From contig NC_049904.1 of NCBI RefSeq assembly GCF_001411555.2, forward strand, positions 22,953,370 through 23,017,369: DNA of 64,000 nucleotides. The letters run 5' to 3'. The first letter of the stretch is position 1. Each line of letters opens with the position of its first letter. Under the pieces are notes generated by a model that worked only from the letters and a program-made list of their open reading frames with translations, did not search any database and was not told the DNA's origin. The stretch comes from Juglans regia (taxonomy: Eukaryota; Streptophyta; Magnoliopsida; Fagales; Juglandaceae). The position numbers and the translations under genes were made by a program. Below are positions 10,238 through 20,654 of this stretch, piece after piece.

Positions 10238-12069
10238 TAGGGGTGTTCATCCGGATTCCAACCCGGGAACCCGGGTAAACCCGGACCGGGACCCGGGTTT
10301 CAAACCCGGGCCGAAACCCGGACCGGGTTGGTCCGGGTTAGACTCGGGCCGAAACCAGGTTGAACCCGGGTTTTTTAAAACCCGGATTTTGGGTTACGGG
10401 TTGAACCCTCTTTTTTTTTTTTTTTTTTTAAATAGAAGTCCTTTTTCTTCAAGAATAATTTTATTTTAATAAAAACCTATACCATATTAAAGATTTTTCA
10501 AGAATAATCTATGTTGAAAAACATAATTTTTTTTTTTTAATAAAAACCTATATTATGTGAAATTTTCTTCTAAGAGGTAATGTAATAAAGCATAATCCTC
10601 GCATTGTGCAGAATAATAAAATATATAAAAATAAAAAACTAAAATGTATGCAATCTACTACATATTACATTATTACAAAATATAAAATTACAAGATATGA
10701 GTTACAAATCAATAACATAGTCTTCTATGTGATTTAATCACACCAAATAAAACTTCAAGCCTATTCGATGTAGCCACCCAACTGAAGACAACCGCTACAT
10801 TGAATTCCTAGTATATTCTCTGCAGCCACCCAAATTGAAGATTTTAGTTTAAATTAGAAATATATGATATAATTGAAAGTGAAATTGAGTAATACTGAGA
10901 GAGAGGGAGCAATTTTTCTGACCCCCAATGTGGAGATCACCATAAAAGTTACAGATCTAGAGTTGTCAAGTAGAAGCACATGAATAGGTAAAATATAAAT
11001 GAATTGCAAGCGGTTGTCTCATCTAACACAGCTCAAAAATGACATAAAGGAAATTCAAATATCAGATTCACACCAAAAACATGACAAACAGGAACAAATC
11101 TGCCCATAAACAAGCCCATACGCCCACCATAACAAAAACCCAAAATTTCCATCGCAACCAAGACAAAAGAAACACAATATTATAAATCTCTCAAAGCAGA
11201 AATCCAAATCAAGCACAACCCAAGATAATTTATAACATTCTCGTACAAACCTGACATATTGCTAAAAGGGTCTACTGATCATTGATCCAACAGAATCATC
11301 AAATATACTTGAAGCTACAAGAACACTTGATAATCACAGACAATATTACTGTGTATGCAAGAAATTAGGGATGATGTATAATTAATCCTTCTAGAAATTA
11401 GGGCTAGCAATAAACTAATTAATGACTCATGGAGGGATAGAACCAAACAGACCCCTGTTTGCTCCAACTCTTCGAGGGCGAGGGCGAGGGCGAGGGCACA
11501 GCGGGCTTCGAGGGCACGGCGGGTTTGAGAGATGATAGTGGTATCATTTTACCAGGTCTAGAAGGCTCGAATGGATGTCGGTGAGAGATGGGTTTGAGAG
11601 CTTGAAGGGTATGAGTGTATTGGTGGGCGAAGAGGTGTACTGTGATCTAGGGTTGGCTAGTTTGGCCGAGGAAGAGAAGATTCTCAAAGCTGCGCTTCCG
11701 CAAGCCATCGGTGAGAGAGTGTACTCAAATCAGCTACTCCTCTCCTTCAAGTAACCATTGAGATCGTCATGACGGCGGCTAGGGTTTTGTAGAATCGTTG
11801 CTAGGGTTGAGAGATGAGGGGGAGGGGGAGGGGGAGGGGGGGTCTGGGGTCACACGGGCCGAAGGAACGAGAATTTTTTTTTGCCTTTTTATACAAATCC
11901 AGTTAAACCGGGTTATGAAGATGAAACCCGGGTTTCATACCCGGGTCCGGACCGGATATATCCGGTTTTTATAATACGGGTTCCGGCTCGGATTTGATCT
12001 GGGCCGGAACCCAATTTTCCGGGTTTCGGACCAGGCCGGAAAAAAATCCGGCCCGGATGAACAGTCCTA
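10238..12069. mobile_element. Non-autonomous hAT-like element, about 1.83 kb
   Basis: The left end TAGGGGTGTTCATCCGG (10238-10254) and right end CCGGATGAACAGTCCTA (12053-12069) form a 17-bp terminal inverted repeat with two mismatches. ACTGATA occurs at both borders (10233-10239 and 12070-12076), but an exact 8-bp target duplication is not clear. Both subterminal regions are packed with CCCGGG: at least five within about 120 bp on the left and two on the right. The interior contains GAGGGC and GGGGGA tandem repeats (about 11474-11500 and 11817-11846) and no transposase frame. Assignment to hAT rests on the terminus type and is moderately sure. Confidence 0.65.
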
Positions 12070-12764
12070 ACTGATACCCATCAGTCATTGATTGATTAAC
12101 ATTGTCCGATATCATGTTTTAGCCAATCAACAATTGACTTGTGTTGTTCCTATTTGCAACGAAACAAGAGTTAGTTCTCTAAACTAAAGTTCTCCAATAA
12201 AGATATAAGAGAAGGAAATGAGTTAGAATAATTATATTGTTCGGAGGGAGATGGGATAAAACTAAAATGGGAAAAAATAATTATATTGTTCGGAGGGAGA
12301 GGACCACATGAAGTGATTTGAAATGATCTAGTTATTCAGTTTGGTTAGTGAGTGTTTGTTGGTACTCTCTTTTACTTAATTTCAGTCCTACCAGTCCAAA
12401 GAAAACTTTTTTAGCTGTCATTTCCGTACAGTCATAGCATGAAGATGGAAGAGGGTAAATTTGGTTTTTTGAATTAGCTAGGCAAATAAAATTTGGTTTT
12501 GAATCTATAGATTTACTCCAAATTAGTAAGATTCCAAAATCACAAAACTGCCGCTTATTAACTTATATAATCAAGATCGACCGCCAATTAATCTTTCAGA
12601 CAAAAGTTACTAACCAATTGAGCAGCACATGATTCATCAATGGAAATTGGGATTTTCTAAAGAAGTAATAATAAAATATCAATCTCTGCAATAGTACTCA
12701 TGCCAATACATTATTATTCCACATATGCATCTTACTGAACCAACACTAGTGAAGCATGTTAGGT
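12070..12764. repeat. Inner 3' flank of the minus-strand CNL gene
   Basis: 12480-12750 is the inverted counterpart of about 50245-50560 downstream of the plus-strand CNL gene. Shared phrases include the reverse complements of GTGGAATAATAATGTATTGG and GATTGATATTTTATTATTA. 12330-12430 also matches 20115-20210. A 25-bp direct repeat is at 12227-12251 and 12276-12300. Confidence 0.65.
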
Positions 12765-12800
12765 GCTTGATAAGAGATCATGTGCATCTCTTATCAAGCA
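12764..12800. repeat. 15-bp perfect inverted repeat at the CNL truncation point
   Basis: TGCTTGATAAGAGAT (12764-12778) and ATCTCTTATCAAGCA (12786-12800) are perfect reverse complements around a 7-base loop. The right arm overlaps the last codons of the CNL reading frame. The left arm resembles LRR sequence found inside the gene at about 12866-12886, so the junction looks like a copied or template-switched fragment. Confidence 0.8.
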
Positions 12801-14992
12801 TCTCTTCCTCCTCCCGTCAAATCCATCTCTTCACAATCACCAATGTACAATAACTTTAAGGCAGTTAGGTGCTTGATAATAGGTGGCAAAGAGGTCAAAC
12901 TTTCACACTTAACAAAAATCAATTTACGAAGCTTGGTGAGGCACCTGTCCATTTGTGGAAACAGGCATTCGAGTTTTGGACAATCGATCAAATATAAAAT
13001 TCGAAGAGAATTAAAGCAACATACTCCATTCTCAAGCAGGCATGTATCTTTTGTTGTTACTGTAAGAACCCTAAGGTTGACCATGTTCCTCATATCTTGG
13101 GGCAGTCGTTCAAGGTTAATACATCCATCAAGTAGCAAGGTTTGCAAATTGTGCAACTTGCAAATGGAATTAAGAAGCTTCTTGATTGACTTATTATCAG
13201 ATAGGTCGAGATATCTCAAATGTTTTTGAGTACTAATGGAACTTGGCAAATTCTCAAAATTTGAATTAGGCATATCTAGCACACATAAAGACTTGAATCT
13301 AGAGATGCATGCTTTAACTGAGGACACGTGTGATTTGGTTCGGTACATGATGGTCCACACATTAGTTAACTTGTTCGAGAACTTTGAAACTTGTTGGTCA
13401 CTAGATGAAATTGACAAATGACGAACTGTCGAGGCCACGTCTTTATTGTCAGAGTCTATTTCCAACCAGTCTTCATGGCCAATAGAGAGCACAAGATCAT
13501 GGACGAGATCATGCATTTTGAAGGAATACACCCAAAGATTATCTTCATTAAGATCTTGGAAGAAACATATCGACATTAACTCTTTAATGTATAAGTCTCC
13601 AATATCTTCCAACTCTTTTTTTTTGTAAGCAGACATTTGGAGGATTAATCCATGTGCCACCCATTGTCCAATTAAATCGATATTCACAAATTCATAATCC
13701 TTTGGAAAATTAACGCAATAGGCAAAACATCGCTTCAAATGAATTGGCAATTGATTATAGCTCAATTGCAATGTAGGTAAGATGCCTCCCTCATTTTCTT
13801 CCAATTCCCATATCTCGTTACCTCTCACCAATTCCCACTCACTTTCATCGACTTTCGAATAAAGTAGACCACCTAAACTCTTCACGGCCAATGGAACCCC
13901 TTTACACTTTTTCACTATTTCATCCGCAATTGGCAAGAGATTTGGATATAATTTGTCTTCTCCTTCCTTGAATGCACATTTCACAAACAAAGACAAAGAT
14001 TCTTCTTTTGATAGACCTTCTATAGAATGTGTATAAATAGGGTCTAAAACGGAAGAAACCCTGCGACTACGTGTCGTTACAACAATGACACTTCCATGCG
14101 ACCCTCCATTAAGCAAATCTCTCAGTTCAGTCCATTTATTTCTATTTTCATTCCAGACATCGTCTAAGACCAGTAGAAACCTTTTATCCTTTAAACGTTC
14201 TCTCAAACTAGTCTGCAATGTATCTTCATTACTTGAATTCTTATCAACTTTACCACCAGCAGATTTAAGGATTTCTTCCACCAATCTTGTAACATTAAAA
14301 TTCTCAGATACACAAACCCACATTCTCAACTGAAAATGATTCACTACGGATTCGTCATTGTAAACAGCCTTGGCAAGTGTGGTCTTTCCCATACCTCCTA
14401 ATCCAACTATGGCAATTATATTAAGATTTCTAGTGGGATCTGGGTGCATCAAACTCTTTTTTATTTCATCTTTGTCATCATGCCTACCGATGACCGTTGA
14501 AGGATCAATAAAGGAATGTGTCTTCTCCCTCCACAGGGGATTGACATGCACCTCTTCATGCCGCTCAGTGAGATTAAACTGAACCTTCTCAGCATTAATC
14601 TCATCTAACCTCTCTCTAATGTTCTTGATTTTGTGAGCCAATTTTAAACGGGATGAAAGTGCCATGGGGGACGAAAAGAAATGGCATACCTTTGCCATAG
14701 CGCTTCCATATGTTGTAATCGCTTGCTTCCTTAAAGCTTTGTACCCAATTTCATCTACCACATCCTCTGTGACATATAAGATATCTTTGAGCTGTCCAAG
14801 CCAGATGCTGAGCTTGGGATTACTTGCTTGCTTGTATTCAGCATCCAAGAGCACGATTTTAATAGTGAAAATCGTACGTTCAAGCTTTTGCAGATCGCTC
14901 TGGACACCCCATGCCAAGTAGACCTCTCGGTAAACTAAAGAGCCTAATTTCTCAAGGAGACTACCAGCGAGGGCAGAGGCAAGATCAGCCAT
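12794..14992 (-). CDS. CC-NBS-LRR (CNL/RGA-type) disease resistance protein, C-terminally truncated
   Basis: This encodes a cytosolic NLR immune receptor of 732 residues in a single exon. An Rx-type coiled-coil domain (residues 1-135, TEDVVDE near 75) precedes an NB-ARC domain. The NB-ARC has P-loop GLGGMGKTT (197-205), RNBS-A WVCVSENFN, kinase-2 LLVLDDVW (273-280), TTRSRR (306-311), GVPLA (365-369), CFAYC (422-426) and MHD (493-495). LRRs fill about 510-732. All nucleotide-binding motifs look intact. The frame stops in the LRRs at the point where the paralogue (47521-49989) continues for about 85 more residues. A fold-back repeat and a deletion of about 0.5 kb lie at that break. The start is chosen because both paralogues share it. 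Two W-boxes lie about 65 bp upstream. Pathogen target unknown. Confidence 0.88.
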   Translation of the reverse strand: MADLASALAGSLLEKLGSLVYREVYLAWGVQSDLQKLERTIFTIKIVLLDAEYKQASNPKLSIWLGQLKDILYVTEDVVDEIGYKALRKQAITTYGSAMAKVCHFFSSPMALSSRLKLAHKIKNIRERLDEINAEKVQFNLTERHEEVHVNPLWREKTHSFIDPSTVIGRHDDKDEIKKSLMHPDPTRNLNIIAIVGLGGMGKTTLAKAVYNDESVVNHFQLRMWVCVSENFNVTRLVEEILKSAGGKVDKNSSNEDTLQTSLRERLKDKRFLLVLDDVWNENRNKWTELRDLLNGGSHGSVIVVTTRSRRVSSVLDPIYTHSIEGLSKEESLSLFVKCAFKEGEDKLYPNLLPIADEIVKKCKGVPLAVKSLGGLLYSKVDESEWELVRGNEIWELEENEGGILPTLQLSYNQLPIHLKRCFAYCVNFPKDYEFVNIDLIGQWVAHGLILQMSAYKKKELEDIGDLYIKELMSICFFQDLNEDNLWVYSFKMHDLVHDLVLSIGHEDWLEIDSDNKDVASTVRHLSISSSDQQVSKFSNKLTNVWTIMYRTKSHVSSVKACISRFKSLCVLDMPNSNFENLPSSISTQKHLRYLDLSDNKSIKKLLNSICKLHNLQTLLLDGCINLERLPQDMRNMVNLRVLTVTTKDTCLLENGVCCFNSLRILYLIDCPKLECLFPQMDRCLTKLRKLIFVKCESLTSLPPIIKHLTALKLLYIGDCEEMDLTGGGRDA

Positions 14993-15054
14993 GTTTTTCT
15001 TAGGAAGGAAGTGGATAAACTGAAACCGTATTTCTGGCCTCTTGGTTGATATAG

Positions 15055-15065
15055 TTGACTTGACT
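15055..15065 (+). promoter_or_regulatory. Two overlapping W-boxes upstream of the CNL gene
   Basis: TTGACT occurs at 15055-15060 and again at 15060-15065, about 65 bp upstream of the minus-strand start at 14992. TTGAC(C/T) is the WRKY factor site and works in either orientation. The plus-strand paralogue keeps one such core, at about 47452. Function is inferred from the motif only. Confidence 0.4.
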
Positions 15066-16030
15066 CCTAGTAGGACGAGTAAGTAGGAATTATTAAGGCA
15101 GCTAGCATTGCAACATGATTACGACAGGCTGTATGTACTAGTGCTTTTGCATTGGTGAATGGTACAGACAACTTGACAAGACAATCATTTATGGTGCAAA
15201 TATGTAAAATGAGAAAAAAAAATAAAAATAGAGTTCTGCACTGCAAAACTATTATTATGATTATTTTTAGGGTTGCTACTATGCAGCTAGCGGTGAATAT
15301 TTTTAAAAAAATATTAATATATTTATTGTTACCTTTTGAAACATTATAAAAATATAATTCAAAAAAATTAAATAAATACCTGATTAAAATGAAGAGACAA
15401 AATCATTGATTACATTATAATTTTTCTTGAAGAAAGCAGTATGCGAATATAGGTGGAGGGTTTTGGGCAGGGCTGTAGTTCACTTCACACAGAAGTTTTT
15501 ATTCTATATATAGTCTATCGTAAGATTCACTCGAAGTACTTTGATATGTAAGAGTAGTCCGCTCTTCACTTTGTTTTTTTTTTTGTTTCTTTTACGCTTT
15601 TTTTTTAAATTTTATAATATATTTAAATATTTCAAAAAAATATTTTAATATATTTAAAATTACTACTTTAATCACTAAATAAATAAATAAAAAATGACAA
15701 AGATATCAAATTGAGCCGTAACTTGGGAGGATAAAGTAGTTTTTTCCTGATTGTGAAGTCTAGGCTGAGCATATGTCGACTGAGTCGACTCACTAAAATG
15801 AAGAACCTGTATTGTGATTAAATAATACTTTTTCGTTCAGCGCGCCGTAGATTTCTTTGGAGAAATGACATCTGTCATTCAATCATGCACTCCTCTTGCT
15901 TTTTCGAATTGGACTCGTCCACGCTCGCCTATCTATCATTCAATCATTCACTCAACTTTTTCAAAATGTTTTATTATTAATTTTTTCTTTTTTTAATCGA
16001 GATGAGTACTGCTATTATATAAAAGTAGTG
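15066..16030. other. CNL upstream region and AT-rich spacer
   Basis: 15100-15200 (GACAGGCTGTATGT, CATTGGTGAATGGTACAGACAA) matches the upstream side of the other CNL locus near 47220-47290 and also 19570-19640. The rest is AT-rich with homopolymer runs. No gene is supported. Confidence 0.5.
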
Positions 16031-16033
16031 TTA

Positions 16034-16625
16034 GAGCATTGGCATTGCCAAAGTCAAGTGTAAATTTTATCTTTTTTTTATCATAAAATTTTTACATTGA
16101 ACTAGCTATAGCCATATATTTTAATTTTGAACTACAGTAATTTTCTCCACCTAGCTATATTTGGCTATACACTATTGAAGGACCAAATGAGTTTTTTATT
16201 ATTTTTTCTCAATTTCCCTCCCTTTCCCTCCCTTTTTGGTAATTTTTCTTGCCAAATTACTTTTCTTTTATGATAAAGTTTCTAATTGAGGGTACATTTA
16301 TTTTCTATCATTATTAGCTTAATACACAATATAAAAATATAAATAGCAAAAAAAAAAGGTTAGCAAAAATTAATTTGTTGGTTTCAAGAATTGTTGTATA
16401 ATTTTTTTTTATCAAATATTATTAAAATATATGAAGTATATTTACAAAATATGAAAAAAAAAATTTGTCAAATATTATTAAAATATATAATATAATAATA
16501 TTATTTTGACTTTAAAATGACTAGTCCAATGTGGACTTAGATAGTCAAAAGTTAATACAATAGCCAAAATGTAAGATTTTAACCAAATTTTAGACTTGGC
16601 AATGGCTAGTCCATTGCCAATGCTC
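16034..16625. mobile_element. PIF/Harbinger (Tourist-like) MITE, 592 bp
   Basis: The left end GAGCATTGGCA and the right end TGCCAATGCTC are a perfect 11-bp inverted terminus. TTA flanks both sides (16031-16033 and 16626-16628), and a TWA target duplication is typical of PIF/Harbinger. The interior is AT-rich and non-coding. Confidence 0.75.
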
Positions 16626-16722
16626 TTACAGGCATAGCCCCGCTGCGAGTTCCAAGCTTCCGTTGGAGATGTAGAATGTGTTTACATAATTTTTTTTTTT
16701 TTTTAAGTTTTTTTCATATAGA

Positions 16723-17780
16723 TTTTTTTAATACAAAATTGTTATGATTTTCTTTAACGAGGCCTAATGATTTTCTATTCAATCTAATTTGATATGATAT
16801 TATTTCTAACATGATCTATATACTATTTCCCAAACCCCAACTTGCTTTTGCTCCCTCCCCTGTTTCATTTTGTCAATATCAGAAACTAAACTCTAAAACA
16901 ATTTCAAAATAGATTACGATTTTGGCACGTGTGTTGTAAAATTTTACATCAACTTTCTGTAAGAAGAGATGTGGGGTTCATTTAAGAATGATCAGTGATC
17001 TCATCTTTCTCATGTATTCATTAGCCATCAAGCAATGAAAAGAAATCTTAAAGATTATTACTCTTCAAATCCGGATGTGTCTTTCAAACATTTTGTCAAA
17101 CACATGGTCAGCCATGAACAACCAAAGCATATAGAGAAATACCTGAGCTACATCAAAGCCACTGAACTCAGCCATGACAATCGCTACTGGGCGGTGTGTA
17201 GTGGAATAAATTATTGGGCGACGAACCAGTGGCGAGGAACTCGTAGAATAAATCGGGAAACTGGGTTGCGGTCGGTTGCAGTTGTGTAGTGGCCGACGGA
17301 GAACTCGTGGACGTGGTGGACTGGTGGCAGTTGCCTCTGGACGTGGAGGCGAGTTCGCATTCTGAAGCAAACGGACCACAATCACATTAACCAGAAACAC
17401 TGGGCTAAAGCCTGAAGAAGCATAACTATCCCATGCGCACGAGTCTACCATTACTTTCCAAGATTTGCTGATGTGTCAACACATAATTAGAGGGCTGTTA
17501 TTCTTTAATTATCGGTCTGACCGCTTAACAACGAAACTGTTATGAGACTGACTTTATATGTCTATATCCCTTTCATAAGAATAGCCAGACAAATTACCCA
17601 CAATACCATGGTTCTCAGAATATTTTCCAATGTCCACGCCATGTTCACCCCACCTGTGATTGATTCATTAAAATTTGGTGACACTTATTTTTCTATCACT
17701 TTGAACTCTAAAGCAAATTTGGAAGGGCTAGGAGGGGTCTTAACTCGAAATGGGTTTCACTATAAGGCTCATACTAGAGT
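16723..17780. repeat. Second copy of the MULE right end and its flank (matches 28917-29965)
   Basis: From AATACAAAATTGTTATG to about 17777, this matches 28917-29965 nearly throughout. The matched part is the right 0.8 kb of the Mutator-like element plus the DNA beyond its target duplication (TTATGAGAC at about 17541-17549). Because the flank is copied too, this is a segmental duplicate, not an independent insertion. The left part of the MULE is missing. An 84-codon frame (17035-17289) is shared with the other copy. Confidence 0.7.
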
Positions 17781-18265
17781 TCTAGCGGGAGCTCTAACAT
17801 TTTTCTTATATAAAAAACCAAATACACCGGTGTCTGATAAAATTTGGATTCGTTTGATTTCACAGATAATATTAAATGAGTTAAAATTAAAGTTAAAAAG
17901 TTAAATAAAGTATTATTAGAATATATATTTTAATATTATTTTTATTTTAAGATTTGAAAAAGTTAAATTATTTATTTTATTTTATATAAAAAATAAAAAA
18001 AATTATAATAATTAAATGAGATGCGATATTTTTTAAAAATAAATGAGACTTTAATTATACATTAGTAAATAGTGGATCCTTTTCCCTTTGAAAATTTAAA
18101 AGTGAATAGAGTAATTGGATTAAAGGAATATTATAATTATTGATGATCGGGGACAAAGTCCAATCCTATACCACTAAAGGATTAGAAATTGCTTCAATAG
18201 TAATTTTTGAGTATTTGTTGCACGTTTTAAAGTACGAGTGCGGGGTGTGAATTGTAATTTCCGAG
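17781..18265. other. AT-rich spacer
   Basis: Sequence diverges from the duplicate at about 17778. What follows is AT-rich, MITE-like DNA, with ATTTGGATTCGTTTGATTTC at its left edge. I could not define borders or a gene. Confidence 0.4.
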
Positions 18266-18269
18266 CGTT

Positions 18270-18610
18270 TCAATAGTAATCTGTGTAATTTAAGTCTTCT
18301 GAGCGTTTGTAAGGATATGACTTTTATTGTATCTGCTTCTTATTATTGAATGAAGCAATATTTGATTCTCAAGGAGAAAAATAAAAATAAAAAATTGACC
18401 ATGCCCAGTGAAAGTCCATATGCCAACAAATTTACTGAAGCAATTAGTGGCCAAGGAATTGGGCAACAATTTTTCAACTCACGGTTCCCTACCTCAGTCT
18501 TGGGAACCCATATACACAACTGATCAAAGTTTTCCAATTCGCATGAATGCCTCAGTTATTACACACATCGAATTGTTCGAAAATACTAAGCATCTTGTTT
18601 GTTTGTTTTT
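18270..18610 (+). mobile_element. LINE 3' tail and flank, copy of 21475-21770
   Basis: The LINE tail signature (GGATATGACTTT.ATTGTATC then TGAATGAAGCAATATT, followed by an A-rich run) is at about 18270-18395. The next 200 bases, including CCCATATACACAACTG, also match 21590-21770. The tail was therefore duplicated with its flank. A third tail of the family is at about 35607-35700. Confidence 0.65.
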
Positions 18611-18628
18611 TTTCTAAGAGGTAAATAC

Positions 18629-18969
18629 GTTGCGTTTGAATGTTGATGTGAACTCAATTGAGTTGAGTTCTTTATTAATAGTAATGAGAGTAATATTGAA
18701 TGGAGTTATGTGAGGCTTATCTAAACTGCATTTAAAGTGTATTTGAATATTAAAATGAGTTTAATATTTTTTATGAAAAATTGAAAAGAATTATGAATCC
18801 CACGTATAAAGATGTTTTAAGTTGAAAAAGGTTGTAGGTCCTACGTGTAAGAAGATTTTGAGTTGTGGTGAGTTTAGTAATTTGAAAATTGAGTGTTTCG
18901 ATGTTAGACTCAGTTTAAAATTAGACTGAACTCAATTGAATTCAATTGAATTTGAAAACCAAGCGCAAC
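18629..18969. mobile_element. MITE with GTTGCG..CGCAAC termini, about 340 bp
   Basis: The left end GTTGCGTTTGAA and the right end CCAAGCGCAAC are near-perfect inverted repeats. It contains repeated GAACTCAATTGA-type motifs. It lies inside a block whose other copy (about 21770-21830) lacks this sequence. Superfamily not assigned. Confidence 0.55.
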
Positions 18970-19275
18970 CTTAGCAATGGAAATCATCCTCACACAGAGT
19001 AGGACGCAGATAATTTTCAATTCTGGAGTCGAGCAATTTAAATAATTTTTTTGTGAAGGGGGAAGAGAGAATGTCCAGAAAACAATTCCATCATAGCATG
19101 CTATTTTATCTTAATTTATCAAGATATGCTGCTTTGGTGTAAGCACATGGATGCAATGCACATTGATATAAATTAAATCTAAGCCATGCCATCAACCCAC
19201 TAGGTGCAGACTAACCAGTGTTATCATGCTCTCCCATTTTACATGAGATTGAGTGCACTGGACGTTGATTTGTGA
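18970..19275. repeat. Duplicated block E (copy 2 at about 21818-22160)
   Basis: GCAATGGAAATCATCCT, GGAAGAGAGAATGTCCAGAA and CACTAGGTGCAGACTAACCA are shared in order with 21818-22160. With 18270-18610 it forms one larger segmental duplicate of 21475-22160. 19276-19560 is AT-rich MITE-like DNA. Confidence 0.7.
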
Positions 19276-19564
19276 TGCGTTTGAATGTTAAAATGAATTG
19301 AGTTGAATTGAGTTGAGATAATAAAATATTATTTTTTAATATTATTATTATTTTAATATTTTAAAAAATTAAATTATTCATTATATTTTATATTAAAATT
19401 AAAAAATAATAATAATAAATTAAGAAAAACTAAGTAGATAGGAATTATTTTAAGTGGAAAATGATAAAAATAATGACAACTATACTGCAACTAAGAGTAA
19501 AAAATTAATATTTTTCGTATGATTTGAGTTATAATTTAAAAAATGAAGGAAGTTAATTTCAACA

Positions 19565-20400
19565 TGACGATCAAAGACAGGCTGTATGTCCTATTGTTGT
19601 GCATTGGTACAGACAAGACAATCACTCTTGCATGTGCAAATATGTAAAGTAATCACTTCATTGCATGTGCAAATAGGTAAAGTAATCACTTCATTAAATT
19701 ATTCACTTCATTAATGTAAAGTAATCACTTCATTAATGTTGATAAACGTGAGATTGAAGAATTTTCTCATTAATTTTATTTGAATTTTAGTTGTTCAAGC
19801 CAGATGCTCTGAGCTTGGGATTGCGTGCCTGCTTGTATTTGGCAGCCAAGAGCACGATCTTAACGGTAGAAATCGTGCGCCCGGCTTTAACATATTTATT
19901 TTTAAATATGTTAAAAGATTATAAAATTTAAAATTCAGAATTTGAATTTAAAATAAAAATAAATTAATAAAATAAGTTTTATAAGTAAAAATATAAATAA
20001 AATTATAAGTAGCATTATTTATTTTTAAATATACTCCCTAGAGATAAAAAATATTGAGATCGAGCAGGATAGGTTGAGAAAAAGTTTTCATTTCAACTAA
20101 CACTCGACCATTTGTCATTCAGTTTGGTTGGTTAGTGGGTGTTTGTTGGCGCTCTCTCTTTTGCTTAATTTCAGTCCTACCGGTCCAAATAAAACTTTTT
20201 TAACTGTTATCTCTCATTTATTTATCTTTTGTTTTGAATTTTCTTTTTGGCGTCAATTTGGCCTAATGGGTGTATATTAATATCCCTTGTTTTGCTTGAT
20301 TTTGAACTCCTATGACGGGAGGTTAGGAGTGGTTTGAATTTAAAGATGAATTGAAATAGATTGAGATGATTTATGAATAGTAAAATAAAAATTAAATTAT
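19565..20400. repeat. CNL-associated block, inverted copy of about 46480-47330
   Basis: This block matches the reverse complement of the region upstream of the plus-strand CNL gene. It includes the CNL coiled-coil fragment at 19795-19885 and AGTCCTACCGGTCCAAATAA. It is evidence for an additional, rearranged resistance-gene copy. Confidence 0.65.
19795..19885 (-). pseudogene. CNL coiled-coil fragment
   Basis: On the minus strand the sequence reads through ISTVKIVLLAA-like residues, a variant of the CNL Rx_N segment TIKIVLLDAEYKQ (residues 43-55 of the gene at 14992). No NB-ARC follows. Its inverted partner is at 46995-47095. It is a remnant of a third CNL copy. Confidence 0.55.
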
Positions 20401-20654
20401 TTATCATATTTTATGTGAAAATTTGATAAAATTATTATGAGATTTAGAAAAGTTGAATTATTTATTATATTTTGTGTGAGAATTTAAAAAAATTATAATG
20501 ATAAGATGAGATGACTTGAGATAAGTTGAAGTGGGTTTTGAATACAAACGACTTATTCCTCGCCCCCTAAATCATGCTATGTTTATTGTTATTTTTAAAA
20601 ATTGAAAAATGTCAAATATTATATCCTTTTGTATTTTCATGTCAAAGAAGGAAG

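Noticed and set aside
12780..14921. Several plus-strand frames over the CNL gene
   Set aside because: They are antisense shadows of the 732-codon gene, and the same shadows appear antisense to the paralogue.
15500..16000. tRNA or other structured RNA genes
   Set aside because: No box A/B spacing or cloverleaf could be recognised here or elsewhere in the window. A dedicated scan could still find one.
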